From an uncultured Roseicyclus sp. (GTDB lineage: Bacteria; Pseudomonadota; Alphaproteobacteria; Rhodobacterales; Rhodobacteraceae), in NCBI GenBank assembly GCA_947494975.1, contig CANLXA010000003.1:310001-374000 (forward strand): a stretch of DNA of 64,000 nt, in the 5' to 3' direction. The notes beneath the pieces were generated by a model that worked only from the letters and a program-made list of their open reading frames with translations, made no database searches and was not told the DNA's origin. Positions 44,411-55,862 of this stretch are shown here, piece by piece (position 1 is the stretch's first letter; every line of letters starts with the position of its first letter). The translations under genes were made by a program, and so were the position numbers.

Positions 44411-45937
44411 ATGTCACTGATGACCATCAAAGCCTTGGGCGTGACCCTTGGCGACCCCCTCTTTTCCGATTTGAACCTGACAATTTCCAAGGGCGACCGC
44501 ATCGGTCTGGTTGCCGCGAACGGGCGCGGCAAATCCACCTTGCTGGACTGCCTGAGTGGACGAACGGAACCGACAACCGGAGACATCGTCCGTACTCGCG
44601 GCTTGCGGGTTGGTCATGTGAGACAGAACGTTCCGGAGGACGCCTTGGAACGGACGCTGCATGATTGGGTCCTGGCAGCCCTTCCGCCCGAGCAAGCCGA
44701 ATACGAGAGTTGGCGCGTCGATATGGTGCTGCACGATCTCAGCGTGCCACATGACCTTCAGAACAAGCGGTTGAGCGCGTTGAGCGGCGGGTGGCAACGC
44801 ACGGCCATGTTGGCCGCCGTCTGGTGTACCGAACCCGACATGCTTTTGCTGGATGAACCAACCAATCATCTGGACCTGCAACGCATCGGATTGCTGCAGA
44901 ATTGGCTGGCACATCTGCCTCGCGACGTCCCCGTTGTCATCACGTCGCATGATCGGGCGTTTCTGGATGCCACGACAAACCGAACGCTGTTCCTGCGGGC
45001 GGACCGGTCGCGCATCTTCCAGATACCTTACACAGCAGCCCGCGCTGCATTGGACGAAGCCGATGGCTCCGATGAACGCCGCTTTTCCAATGAGTTGAAC
45101 AAGGCCCGACACCTGCGCAAACAGGCGGCGAAGTTGAAAAACATCGGCGTCAATTCAGGCTCGGATCTGCTGGTCGTAAAAACCAAACAACTCACCGAAC
45201 GTGCCGCTCAAATGGAGGCGGCGGCTAAACCCGCCCATCACGACCGCAGCGCGGGCGACATCAGATTGGCGAACAGTGGCACCCATGCAAAATCATTTGT
45301 GACGTTGGATGATGTTCCGGTCCAGACGCCAGATGGACGTCTGCTCTACAAGACGGGTCAGAAATGGATAGTGCCGGGTGATCGCATTGTCTTGTTGGGG
45401 GCAAATGGAACCGGCAAGTCGCAGCTGGTCAAAATGATTCAACAGGCGCTGATCGGGTCTGACGATGCGGTGAAATGCGCGCCCTCGGTCGTGTCGGCCT
45501 ACTCCGACCAGCACCTGAGTCAGCTGTCAGAGGCAGAAACGCCGATGAGTGCCGTCGCGGGGCAGTTTGACGTCGGGGATCAGCGTGCGCGTGCCGCTTT
45601 GGCGGGAGCTGGCATTGGTATACAGATGCAGGACAGAAAAATCGGTGCCCTCTCCGGTGGTCAGAAGGCCCGCCTGGCGATGCTGATCTTGCGGCTGAAA
45701 AATCCGAACTTCTACCTGCTCGATGAGCCGACGAACCATCTCGATATCGAAGGTCAAGAGGCGCTTGAGAGTGAGCTCATCGCGCATGACGTCTGTTGTC
45801 TGCTCGTCAGCCACGACCGCAGTTTCTTGCGTAACGTCGGCAATCGGTTTTGGTGGATCAATGGCAAACGACTTGACGAAGTGGACAGCCCGGAACCGTT
45901 CTTGGACAGCCAGCTAAACGAACATCTCGGATCGTGA
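44411..45937 (+). CDS. ABC-F family ATP-binding protein (possible antibiotic resistance type)
   Basis: A 508-residue soluble protein with two ABC ATPase domains: first Walker A AANGRGKST, signature LSGGWQRTAML, Walker B MLLLDEPTNHLD; second Walker A GANGTGKSQ, signature LSGGQKARLAM, Walker B FYLLDEPTNHLDIE. Both domains and the linker with basic residues KARHLRKQAAKLKN identify ABC-F, proteins that act on ribosomes and not as transporters. Shorter than EttA/Uup (about 550-650). Codon and base use look less GC-rich than the neighbours. A leader ORF precedes it. Specific antibiotic cannot be told. Confidence 0.9.
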   Translation: MSLMTIKALGVTLGDPLFSDLNLTISKGDRIGLVAANGRGKSTLLDCLSGRTEPTTGDIVRTRGLRVGHVRQNVPEDALERTLHDWVLAALPPEQAEYESWRVDMVLHDLSVPHDLQNKRLSALSGGWQRTAMLAAVWCTEPDMLLLDEPTNHLDLQRIGLLQNWLAHLPRDVPVVITSHDRAFLDATTNRTLFLRADRSRIFQIPYTAARAALDEADGSDERRFSNELNKARHLRKQAAKLKNIGVNSGSDLLVVKTKQLTERAAQMEAAAKPAHHDRSAGDIRLANSGTHAKSFVTLDDVPVQTPDGRLLYKTGQKWIVPGDRIVLLGANGTGKSQLVKMIQQALIGSDDAVKCAPSVVSAYSDQHLSQLSEAETPMSAVAGQFDVGDQRARAALAGAGIGIQMQDRKIGALSGGQKARLAMLILRLKNPNFYLLDEPTNHLDIEGQEALESELIAHDVCCLLVSHDRSFLRNVGNRFWWINGKRLDEVDSPEPFLDSQLNEHLGS

Positions 45938-46027
45938 ACGGCAGTGCCCAGGCTGCGGTTCTCGAATTTGGCATGTCGACCACCCGGTCACTCCAGGACT
46001 TCGGCATAGGTTCGGAAAATGGTTGGG

Positions 46028-46117
46028 TGGCGGAGAGACAGGGATTCGAACCCTGGGTGGGCTTGCACCCACAACGGTTTTCGAGACCGCCCCGTTCGAC
46101 CACTCCGGCACCTCTCC
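46028..46117 (-). tRNA. tRNA-Ser (anticodon CGA)
   Basis: The reverse complement folds as a class II tRNA of 90 nt with encoded CCA: acceptor GGAGAGG (paired to TCTCTCC before the discriminator G), T-loop GGTTCGAATCC, and a 7-nt anticodon loop CTCGAAA with anticodon CGA, reading the Ser codon UCG. A long variable arm (GTGGGTGCAAGCCCAC) supports tRNA-Ser. Its 3' end faces the accessory region to the left. Confidence 0.95.
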
Positions 46118-46324
46118 GCATATCGGCCTTCGCCGATGCGCGGGGAAGTAACGACAAGCGGTGGATCACGCAAGAGGTGAATAGGAGGAAATCGCCGGAT
46201 CCGGTGGGGTCCGACACATCCAATCCTTGCCCATAACCCGGCAAATGCGGCGGAATGTATGGCCAAACGGGGCAGGGGGCGTCATTGTGCGCCGCGCATG
46301 AGCTGTTGATACTCGGAGGCCCCC

Positions 46325-47206
46325 ATGATCCGCGCTGCCCTTCTTGCGCTTCCCGTCGCGATATCCGCGCTTTGTGTGGCGCCGCTTGCCGCGCAGGACG
46401 TCCTGCCGGTTCAGGCCGCCCCATCGGCCGGGCTGTCGGAGGAGAGGCCCGACCTATACGCGATGCTGCAGGCCATGGGCATCTACGAGCTTCTGACGAT
46501 CATCGGGATGGAGAACATCGCCGGGGCGACCGATCTGGAAGACAGCCTCTTTCCCGGGCAGGGCGGCGCGCCCTGGATCGCGATGGTGACGCAGATCCAT
46601 TCTGCCGACCGCATGGCACGCCTGTTCGAAGAGAACTTCCCCATAGATGCCCTGTCGCCGGAACAGATCTCGGACGTGACGGCGTTCATGCAATCCGATA
46701 TCGGACGTCAACTGGTGGAGGGCGAGGTGGCCACGCGGATCCTGTTTCTGGACGATGCCACTTACGACATCGCAACGGAACAGTTCATGTCGGCCATGGA
46801 TGCCAGGGATGAGCGGCTCGAGATACTGTATGAGCTGAACGAGGTGAACGACTACATCGAACGCAACGTGATCGGTGCCCTGAACCTGCGGATCGCGTTT
46901 TTCCGGGGCCTTGACGATGGAGGGGCCTTTGATGACGGAATGGGCGAGGATCTCATGCTGGATCAGGTTTTGGGACAGCAAGACGAGATCCGCCAGACAA
47001 CGGTGGAATGGCTGTTTTCCTATCAATTGGCGGCCTATGCCGATGTCAGCGACGATGATCTGCGGACCTATATCGAGTTTGGTCGCAGCGATGCGGGGCG
47101 CGCGATGAATGCGGCCCTGTTCGCCGCCTTTGACGGGCTTCTGGGCGTTGTGAGCTACGAGATGGGCAACGGTGCCGCCACGTTTATCGCGGGCGAGGAT
47201 ACCTGA
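46325..47206 (+). CDS. DUF2059 domain secreted protein
   Basis: A 293-residue protein with a signal peptide (MIRAALLALPVAISALCVAPLAAQ) and a helical mature part containing LSPEQISDVTAFMQSDIGRQLVEGE and LRTYIEFGRSDAGRAMNAALF, which is the DUF2059 pattern (residues in which a short helix-loop-helix precedes Gly-Arg). Periplasmic, unknown function. GGAGG lies 6 nt before the ATG. A 245-nt gap follows before rplU. Confidence 0.82.
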   Translation: MIRAALLALPVAISALCVAPLAAQDVLPVQAAPSAGLSEERPDLYAMLQAMGIYELLTIIGMENIAGATDLEDSLFPGQGGAPWIAMVTQIHSADRMARLFEENFPIDALSPEQISDVTAFMQSDIGRQLVEGEVATRILFLDDATYDIATEQFMSAMDARDERLEILYELNEVNDYIERNVIGALNLRIAFFRGLDDGGAFDDGMGEDLMLDQVLGQQDEIRQTTVEWLFSYQLAAYADVSDDDLRTYIEFGRSDAGRAMNAALFAAFDGLLGVVSYEMGNGAATFIAGEDT

Positions 47207-47274
47207 CGCGTCGTCTTGCGCGAGTTTCCGCGGGTGAGAATGTCAATTTGCGTGACAAACCCCGCCAGAGCCTG

Positions 47275-47303
47275 TTGACAAAATACGGCCCATGACCGAT
47301 ATG
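47275..47303 (+). promoter_or_regulatory. Probable sigma-70 promoter for rplU-rpmA
   Basis: TTGACA (47275-47280) and a weak GATATG (47298-47303) with 17-nt spacing. It lies about 150 nt upstream of rplU, giving a 5' leader that contains the short hairpin CGCCCC-AGAC-GGGGCG (47345-47360) and CCAGC-CAC-GCTGG further on. Confidence 0.55.
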
Positions 47304-47451
47304 GCGCGCTCTGGTCGGCGCATGCTGGCCGGAATGGTGTAAGACGCCCCAGACGGGGCGCGCCGTCCGAGGCGGGATCCGGTTCCAAAGACCGGCCCGA
47401 AACGCCAGCCACGCTGGGGCCACAGGACGCGGGTATAAAAGGAAGAACCCC

Positions 47452-48147
47452 ATGTTCGCTGTCATGAAGACAGGCGGCAAGCAGTACAAGGTGCAGGCGG
47501 GTGACCGTCTGCGTGTAGAAAAGCTTGCGGCAGAGGCCGGTGAAACGGTCCAATTCAATGATATTCTGATGCTGGGTGGCGAGACCGCGACCGTTGGCGC
47601 ACCGCTTGTATCGGGTGCTGCCGTTCAGGCGCTGGTGGTGGACCAGGTGAAGGGCGAAAAGCTCATTCACTTCGTCAAGCGCCGCCGGAAGCATTCCTCC
47701 AAGCGCAAGAAAGGCCACCGTCAGCAACTCACGCTGATCGAAGTGACCGAAGTGCTGGAAAAGGGCGCCGAGAAGTCCGGCGTGAAGGCCGCGATGGGGG
47801 CAGGCTCTGCCGTCAGCACCGAGGCCCCCGCCAAGAAGGCCGCGCCGAAGAAAGCCGCGAAGGCCGAGCCCGCCGAAGATGCGCCGAAGCCGAAAAAGGC
47901 CAAGGCCGCCAAGGCGGAGGCTCCCGCCACGGCGCCCGCCGCCGCCGGTGGCGATGATCTGAAAGCGCTGTCGGGTGTCGGCCCTGCGCTGGAGAAGAAG
48001 TTGCACGCCGCCGGCGTCACGACCTTTGCCCAGATCGCCGCATGGTCCGACGCGGACGTTGCCGAGATGGACGAGAAACTGTCCTTCAAAGGCCGCATCG
48101 AGCGCGAGGGCTGGATCGAACAAGCCAAGAAACTGGCTGAAGGGTAA
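47452..48147 (+). CDS. rplU: Ribosomal protein L21 with a C-terminal helix-hairpin-helix extension
   Basis: Residues 1-103 are bacterial L21 (start MFAVMKTGGKQYKV, basic KRRRKHSSKRKKGHRQQLT), a large-subunit protein. Residues 104-165 are a long Ala/Lys/Pro-rich linker (APAKKAAPKKAAKAE and similar) and 168-231 a helix-hairpin-helix-like domain (DDLKALSGVGPALEKKLHAAG, then FAQIAAWSDADVAEM). L21 is normally about 103 residues, so the 231-residue length is unusual but known in alphaproteobacteria by recollection. Cotranscribed with rpmA. Confidence 0.96.
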   Translation: MFAVMKTGGKQYKVQAGDRLRVEKLAAEAGETVQFNDILMLGGETATVGAPLVSGAAVQALVVDQVKGEKLIHFVKRRRKHSSKRKKGHRQQLTLIEVTEVLEKGAEKSGVKAAMGAGSAVSTEAPAKKAAPKKAAKAEPAEDAPKPKKAKAAKAEAPATAPAAAGGDDLKALSGVGPALEKKLHAAGVTTFAQIAAWSDADVAEMDEKLSFKGRIEREGWIEQAKKLAEG

Positions 48148-48160
48148 GGAGTAGAGACAC

Positions 48161-48430
48161 ATGGCACATAAAAAAGCAGGTGGTAGCTCCCGCAACGGCC
48201 GCGACTCAGCCGGTCGCCGCCTTGGCATCAAGAAGTTCGGTGGCGAAGCGGTCATCCCGGGCAACATCATCGCGCGCCAGCGCGGCAATAAATGGTGGCC
48301 GGGTGAAGGCGTGGGCGAAGGCAAGGATCACACGATCTTTGCCACTCAGGGAGGCCACGTGACGTTCCGCAAGGGCTTCAAGGGCCGCACCTTCATTTCC
48401 GTACTCCCGGCCCAGGAGGCCGCCGAGTAA
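48161..48430 (+). CDS. rpmA: Ribosomal protein L27
   Basis: An 89-residue large-subunit ribosomal protein. It starts [20 protein letters not shown] with the conserved flexible N-terminus that reaches the peptidyl transferase centre, followed by [21 protein letters not shown]. It follows rplU by 13 nt, the typical rplU-rpmA pairing. Confidence 0.98.
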   Translation: MAHKKAGGSSRNGRDSAGRRLGIKKFGGEAVIPGNIIARQRGNKWWPGEGVGEGKDHTIFATQGGHVTFRKGFKGRTFISVLPAQEAAE

Positions 48431-48458
48431 CCGCCGTATCCCGTGGTACACATTTCAG

Positions 48459-48490
48459 GGGCCGGCGACTTCGCCGGCCCTTCGCATTTT
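48459..48490 (+). terminator. Rho-independent terminator after rpmA
   Basis: Stem GGGCCGGCG/CGCCGGCCC (48459-48467 with 48472-48480) and an ACTT loop, then TTCGCATTTT, starting 28 nt after the rpmA stop. Confidence 0.85.
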
Positions 48491-48600
48491 AGTGACACTC
48501 TTGTGCGACACGAGCGAAGCCCCCACCTCTTGGGAGGGGAGAGAGGCCAGCGCAGTGCCACAAACGTCCAACGACAATCGGTTCGGAGGAGGACCGAGAC

Positions 48601-49140
48601 ATGAAACAGGAAACTTTCGTTGCCCAGTCGGTGATTGAAACGTCGCGCATGATTTTGCGGCCGATGCGGGCCTCGGATGCCGGGCTGCTCTCGCTTTACG
48701 GCGCCGACAAGCGCGTGGCCGAGATGACCACGTCGATCCCCCATCCGCTGCCACCGGGCGCATCGGAAAGCTATATCGCCAGCGTGACCAAACCCGGGCG
48801 CACCGAATTTGCCTGGGCGATGGATGCCACCGAGTTCGGTGGAGCCGAGTTGATGGGTGTGATTTCGCTTGAGCAGATGGATCGCGGCCAGTCGGAAATC
48901 GGCTACTGGGTCGCCCCCGCCATGTGGAATACCGGGTTCGCTTCCGAGGCCGTACAGGCCCTGGTGGAGGCCAACCCCCTTGGCAACAATACGATTTTCG
49001 GGTCGGTGTTTCAGGACAACCCAAGTTCGGCCCGGGTTCTGACCAATGCGGGCTTCGAATATCTCGGCGATGCGGAGGCGTTTTCCGTGGCGCGCAATGC
49101 CAAGGTTGCGACGTGGACTTACCTCAAACGTTTGGCGTAG
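48601..49140 (+). CDS. GNAT family N-acetyltransferase (RimJ/RimL type)
   Basis: A 179-residue acetyltransferase with the N-terminal ETSRMILRPMRASDAG, a middle EIGYWVAPAMWNTGFASEAV with the acetyl-CoA binding region, and C-terminal FQDNPSSARVLTNAGFEYLG. These fit the RimJ/RimL-type GNAT family, which often acetylates ribosomal protein N-termini or other targets. It lies between rpmA and obgE, as in related genomes. GGAGGAGGACC lies upstream of the ATG. Confidence 0.9.
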   Translation: MKQETFVAQSVIETSRMILRPMRASDAGLLSLYGADKRVAEMTTSIPHPLPPGASESYIASVTKPGRTEFAWAMDATEFGGAELMGVISLEQMDRGQSEIGYWVAPAMWNTGFASEAVQALVEANPLGNNTIFGSVFQDNPSSARVLTNAGFEYLGDAEAFSVARNAKVATWTYLKRLA

Positions 49141-51368
<2,228 letters not shown>

Positions 51369-51434
51369 GTACCGCCCCCTTCCTCTTTCGAAAAATACCC
51401 CTATCCTGCGCATTCAGCCGCGAAGAGGTTCGCC

Positions 51435-52703
51435 ATGAAAGATCTGCCCGACACGATCCCCGCCCTGATGGCCGATATCGGCGCGCGCGCGAAAGCGGCG
51501 TCGGCGGAGTTGGCCTTTGCGCCAGCGGAGGCGAAAGCGACCGCGCTGGAGGCGGCCGCCGATGCCGTCTGGGCGCGACGGGCCGAGATCATCGAGGCCA
51601 ACGGGCGCGACATGGACTATGGCCGCGACAAGGGCCTGTCGGATGCGATGCTCGATCGTCTGATGCTGGATGAGGCGCGGATTGGCGCAATTGTCGACGG
51701 CCTGCGCGCCGTGGCCGGGCAGGCGGATCCCGTCGGTCAGGTGATGACCGAATGGGACATGGACAGCGGCCTGCACATCCAGCGCGTCCGCACGCCCCTT
51801 GGTGTGATCGGCGTGATCTATGAAAGCCGCCCGAATGTCACCGCCGATGCGGGGGCGTTATGCCTGAAATCCGGCAATGCCGTGATCTTGCGCGGCGGGT
51901 CGGAGAGCTTCCATTCCTCCGGTCTGCTGGTCGACTGCCTGAAAGACGGCTTGCGGGCGGCGGGCTTGCCCCAGGATGCGGTGCAGCGCGTGCCCACCCG
52001 CGACCGAACCGCCGTCTCCGAGATGCTGACGATGACGGACACAATCGATGTGATCGTACCGCGCGGCGGCAAGGGCCTTGTGGGCCTGGTCCAGCGCGAG
52101 GCCCGGGTGCCGGTCTTTGCCCATCTGGAAGGGATCTGTCACATCTATCTCGATGCCGCGGCGGATCCGGAAAAAGCCCTGAAAATCGTGCTGAACGCCA
52201 AGACGCGGCGCACCGGAATTTGTGGCGCCGCGGAGTGCCTGCTGATCCATGACAGCATTGCCAAGACAATCGGGCAGGGCGTGGTCCGCGCGCTTCTGAA
52301 TGCGGGCGTCGAGGTGCGCGGCGACGCCGCCCTGCAAGGCATCGACGGCGTGGTGCCTGCGGCGGATGACGATTGGGGCCGGGAGTTCCTCGATATGATC
52401 ATTGCCGCCCGTGTCGTGCCCGATATCGACGCGGCACTGTCCCATATCCGCGAATATGGCTCCAACCATACCGATGCCATTGTCACCGAGGATGATGAGG
52501 CCGCGACGCGGTTCTTCACCCGCCTCGACAGCGCGATCCTTATGCGCAACGCCTCCACGCAATTTGCCGATGGCGGGGAATTCGGGATGGGGGCGGAGAT
52601 CGGGATCGCAACGGGAAAGATGCATGCGCGCGGGCCGGTGGGGGCCGAACAATTGACCTCGTTCAAGTATCTTGTGACGGGGGATGGAACCGTGCGCGGC
52701 TGA
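51435..52703 (+). CDS. proA: ProA, gamma-glutamyl phosphate reductase
   Basis: ProA reduces glutamyl phosphate to glutamate semialdehyde in proline synthesis. The 422-residue protein has the aldehyde dehydrogenase fold with [26 protein letters not shown] and the catalytic Cys in [11 protein letters not shown], ending [17 protein letters not shown]. It follows proB after a 66-nt gap, an operon in many proteobacteria. Confidence 0.97.
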   Translation: MKDLPDTIPALMADIGARAKAASAELAFAPAEAKATALEAAADAVWARRAEIIEANGRDMDYGRDKGLSDAMLDRLMLDEARIGAIVDGLRAVAGQADPVGQVMTEWDMDSGLHIQRVRTPLGVIGVIYESRPNVTADAGALCLKSGNAVILRGGSESFHSSGLLVDCLKDGLRAAGLPQDAVQRVPTRDRTAVSEMLTMTDTIDVIVPRGGKGLVGLVQREARVPVFAHLEGICHIYLDAAADPEKALKIVLNAKTRRTGICGAAECLLIHDSIAKTIGQGVVRALLNAGVEVRGDAALQGIDGVVPAADDDWGREFLDMIIAARVVPDIDAALSHIREYGSNHTDAIVTEDDEAATRFFTRLDSAILMRNASTQFADGGEFGMGAEIGIATGKMHARGPVGAEQLTSFKYLVTGDGTVRG

Positions 52704-52727
52704 AGGTGCGTGTGGCCAGCGGCGAGA

Positions 52728-52770
52728 GCGAGGGGCCAGCCCCTCGCGCTCCACGGCATATTTCAAGAAC
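52728..52770. repeat. Intergenic hairpin plus GGCATATTTC element
   Basis: An 8-bp perfect stem (GCGAGGGG with CCCCTCGC, loop CCAG) followed by GCTCCACGGCATATTTCAAG. It resembles the elements at 28001-28030 and 49151-49194 by design and position after a gene end. Confidence 0.55.
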
Positions 52771-52786
52771 AATGAGGGGGCGCGGT

Positions 52787-53977
52787 ATGAGCGACGGGCG
52801 CAAGAACAGACCTGACACTTTGGTGCGCCGAACGGAGCTGCGCAGCGGCGTCAGCCGCCCCGTGGTCACGCCGATCCAGCCGTCGGTCGTGTATGCCTCG
52901 CCATCGATCGCGACGCTTCACGCGCAATATGAGGGCGGCGCCCATGGGTACACCTATGCCCGCGAAGGCCACCCGAACGCGGAGCTGCTGGCACGCAAGA
53001 TCGACGGAATGGAGGGCGCGGAAGGCGGCCTGATCCTGGGGTCCGGCATGGCGGCGGTGACGGCGACGATCATGGGGATCCTGGGGCAGGGTGATCACAT
53101 CGTCGGCGGCAACCAGCTCTACGGCCGGTCGCTGCGGCTGATGCATCAGGATCTTGCCCGGTTCGGGATTGCGACATCGCTGGCCGATCCCACGGATATC
53201 GACGCGATGCGCGCAGCGATCCGGCCGGACACGAAGATGATCCTGGTCGAGGTGATCTCCAACCCCACCTTGCGCGTGGCGGATATGGCCGGGATCGTGG
53301 CGCTGGCGAAAGAGGCGGGCGTGATCCTGGCGGTCGACAACACGTTCACGACGCCCATGGGTTACAAGCCGCTGCAAGAGGGGGCGGATATCGTGATCCA
53401 CTCCGTCACGAAGCTTCTGGCCGGGCATTCCGACGTGACCTTGGGGTACGTGGCGGCCCGCGATGCGACGCAGCGGCGCGCGATCTACGATTTTGCGGTC
53501 ACCGTGGGCATGACGCCCGCGCCGCAGGAATGCTGGCTCGCCGAACGGGGCCTTTACACCTTTCCGCTGCGCGTTGCCCAGGCGCAGGCCAACGCGGCGG
53601 AGCTTGCCGATTGGTTGGCCGCGCACCCGAAGGTGGCCCGCGTGCTCTATCCCGGGCGGGCCGACCACCCGGACCATCGTCTTGCCGCATCGCTGGTGGG
53701 CCTGGCCTTCGGCAACATGGTGTCCTTCGAATTGAAGGAGGCAACCGAAGCGGCAGCGGATCGCTTGGTGCAGGCCGCGCCGGACCTTCCCTTTGCGCCG
53801 ACACTGGGGGATGTGGGCACCACGCTGAGCCATCCGGCTTCATCCAGCCACCGGGGCCTGACGCCCGAGGGGCGCGCCGCACTGGGGATTTCGGACGGGT
53901 TCTTCCGTGTCTCGGTCGGGATCGAGGACCTGTCGCTGCTGATCGCGGATTTCGAGGCCGGGTTGGCCGCCGTCTAG
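52787..53977 (+). CDS. Cys/Met metabolism PLP-dependent enzyme (cystathionine gamma-synthase/beta-lyase family)
   Basis: A 396-residue PLP enzyme with the family pattern: start RSGVSRPVVTPIQPSVVY, substrate motif YTYAREGHPNAELLARKIDGMEG, and the PLP-binding Lys in IVIHSVTKLLAGHSD. C-terminal LTPEGRAALGISDGFFRVSVGIEDL is typical of cystathionine-type enzymes. Could be cystathionine gamma-synthase, beta-lyase or methionine gamma-lyase; with an acetyl-specific MetA in the genome an O-acetylhomoserine-using enzyme is also possible. The start MSDGRKNRPDTLVRR is chosen over an in-frame upstream extension. Confidence 0.9.
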   Translation: MSDGRKNRPDTLVRRTELRSGVSRPVVTPIQPSVVYASPSIATLHAQYEGGAHGYTYAREGHPNAELLARKIDGMEGAEGGLILGSGMAAVTATIMGILGQGDHIVGGNQLYGRSLRLMHQDLARFGIATSLADPTDIDAMRAAIRPDTKMILVEVISNPTLRVADMAGIVALAKEAGVILAVDNTFTTPMGYKPLQEGADIVIHSVTKLLAGHSDVTLGYVAARDATQRRAIYDFAVTVGMTPAPQECWLAERGLYTFPLRVAQAQANAAELADWLAAHPKVARVLYPGRADHPDHRLAASLVGLAFGNMVSFELKEATEAAADRLVQAAPDLPFAPTLGDVGTTLSHPASSSHRGLTPEGRAALGISDGFFRVSVGIEDLSLLIADFEAGLAAV

Positions 53978-53982
53978 GCGGC

Positions 53983-54423
53983 TCAGATCTCGTACAGGAC
54001 GCTAGTGCCGTCGAGAACAATGATATCGACGTTCAACTCCGGCGCCTGGGTCTGCATTTCCGACCGGATCAGCGTCACATGGGGGGCTGAGGGCGCCAGG
54101 ACGAGGTAACGCCCCCTGAACCCCGCCACGCTCAGCATCGTCAGCAGATCCATGGCGTCGAAGCCACGCTGCACCAGGGGCGACAGGATCAGGTCCGGCG
54201 CGCACGGGCCCACGATCTGCGAGCGGGTCAGTTTATCGAATGTGGCGCGCGCCACCACGGCCTGGGGGTCCAACACATGACGGGGCAGGTGGGCCACAGC
54301 ATCCTCGGACAACGCAACGGTCAGAACCGTCGGATTCTCCTGCGGGCCTGCCGCTTCGGAGGGCGTTGTCCACGCCGTTTCCGACATTGATCGGGCGTTT
54401 GGTGTGTCGGCCATATCGGTCAC
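53983..54423 (-). CDS. Hypothetical protein, possible degenerate receiver-like or EAL-like fold
   Basis: A 146-residue protein with no recognised family. The part from about residue 65 (SQIVGPCAPDLILSPLVQRGFDAMDLL) to LNVDIIVLDG reads like an alternating beta/alpha fold with local similarity in pattern to response-regulator or EAL-type folds, but without the catalytic residues. It lies 5 nt from the convergent PLP enzyme gene and divergent from phoR. Support is the absence of another coding option and a plausible protein; no function is proposed. Confidence 0.55.
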   Translation of the reverse strand: MTDMADTPNARSMSETAWTTPSEAAGPQENPTVLTVALSEDAVAHLPRHVLDPQAVVARATFDKLTRSQIVGPCAPDLILSPLVQRGFDAMDLLTMLSVAGFRGRYLVLAPSAPHVTLIRSEMQTQAPELNVDIIVLDGTSVLYEI

Positions 54424-54433
54424 CTGCCTGTGG

Positions 54434-54500
54434 CATATCCGATACCTTGGCGGGGTCTGGCCGCCGGGATATGCATGGGTCGTGTCCGCCGGACATATCC
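54434..54500. promoter_or_regulatory. Cluster of CATATCC motifs between hypothetical gene and phoR
   Basis: The heptamer CATATCC occurs at 54434-54440 and 54494-54500 on the plus strand and in reverse (GGATATG) at 54467-54473. The first and third copies are 60 bp apart, and their surroundings match further (CATATCCGATACC and CATATCCGGCTACC). This looks like a set of operator sites in the 239-nt divergent region. No Pho box was found here. Confidence 0.4.
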
Positions 54501-54662
54501 GGCTACCGTCAATAATCTACCACGACACGGAATGATTGCCAATGAAACCATTGCACCTGCGACGAAGAAGCCATTTCTTGCAACCTATTGGCGAACAAGG
54601 CAGAATATCCATCCTGGGTTGTGCGAATTTACCTTGTTTCTACCATGGGTTTAACGAGTGGG

Positions 54663-55727
<1,065 letters not shown>

Positions 55728-55742
55728 TGCCGCCCCGGCGCG

Positions 55743-55782
55743 CTGTCATAAAACCGTTACACAGCTGTCACAAAAGCATTGC
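55743..55782 (+). promoter_or_regulatory. Tandem Pho boxes upstream of pstS
   Basis: Two direct repeats fit the PhoB-binding pattern, CTGTCATAAAACCGTTAC (55743-55760) and CTGTCACAAAAGCATTGC (55765-55782), with starts 22 bp apart (two helical turns). They lie 81 nt before the pstS start and downstream of the phoR stop, so pstS and following genes have a PhoB-driven promoter. Confidence 0.88.
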
Positions 55783-55862
55783 GACACGTCCTTAGGTCGG
55801 GCCTTGGATGCGCACCCAATCAGCGCGCCTGGATGTCTGAAACACACCTGGAGAGAGCCAAC

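Noticed and set aside
36149-46117. Possibility of a prophage or integrative element
   Set aside because: No integrase, capsid or recombinase was seen and no duplicated tRNA end was located. It is reported only as a possible island border.
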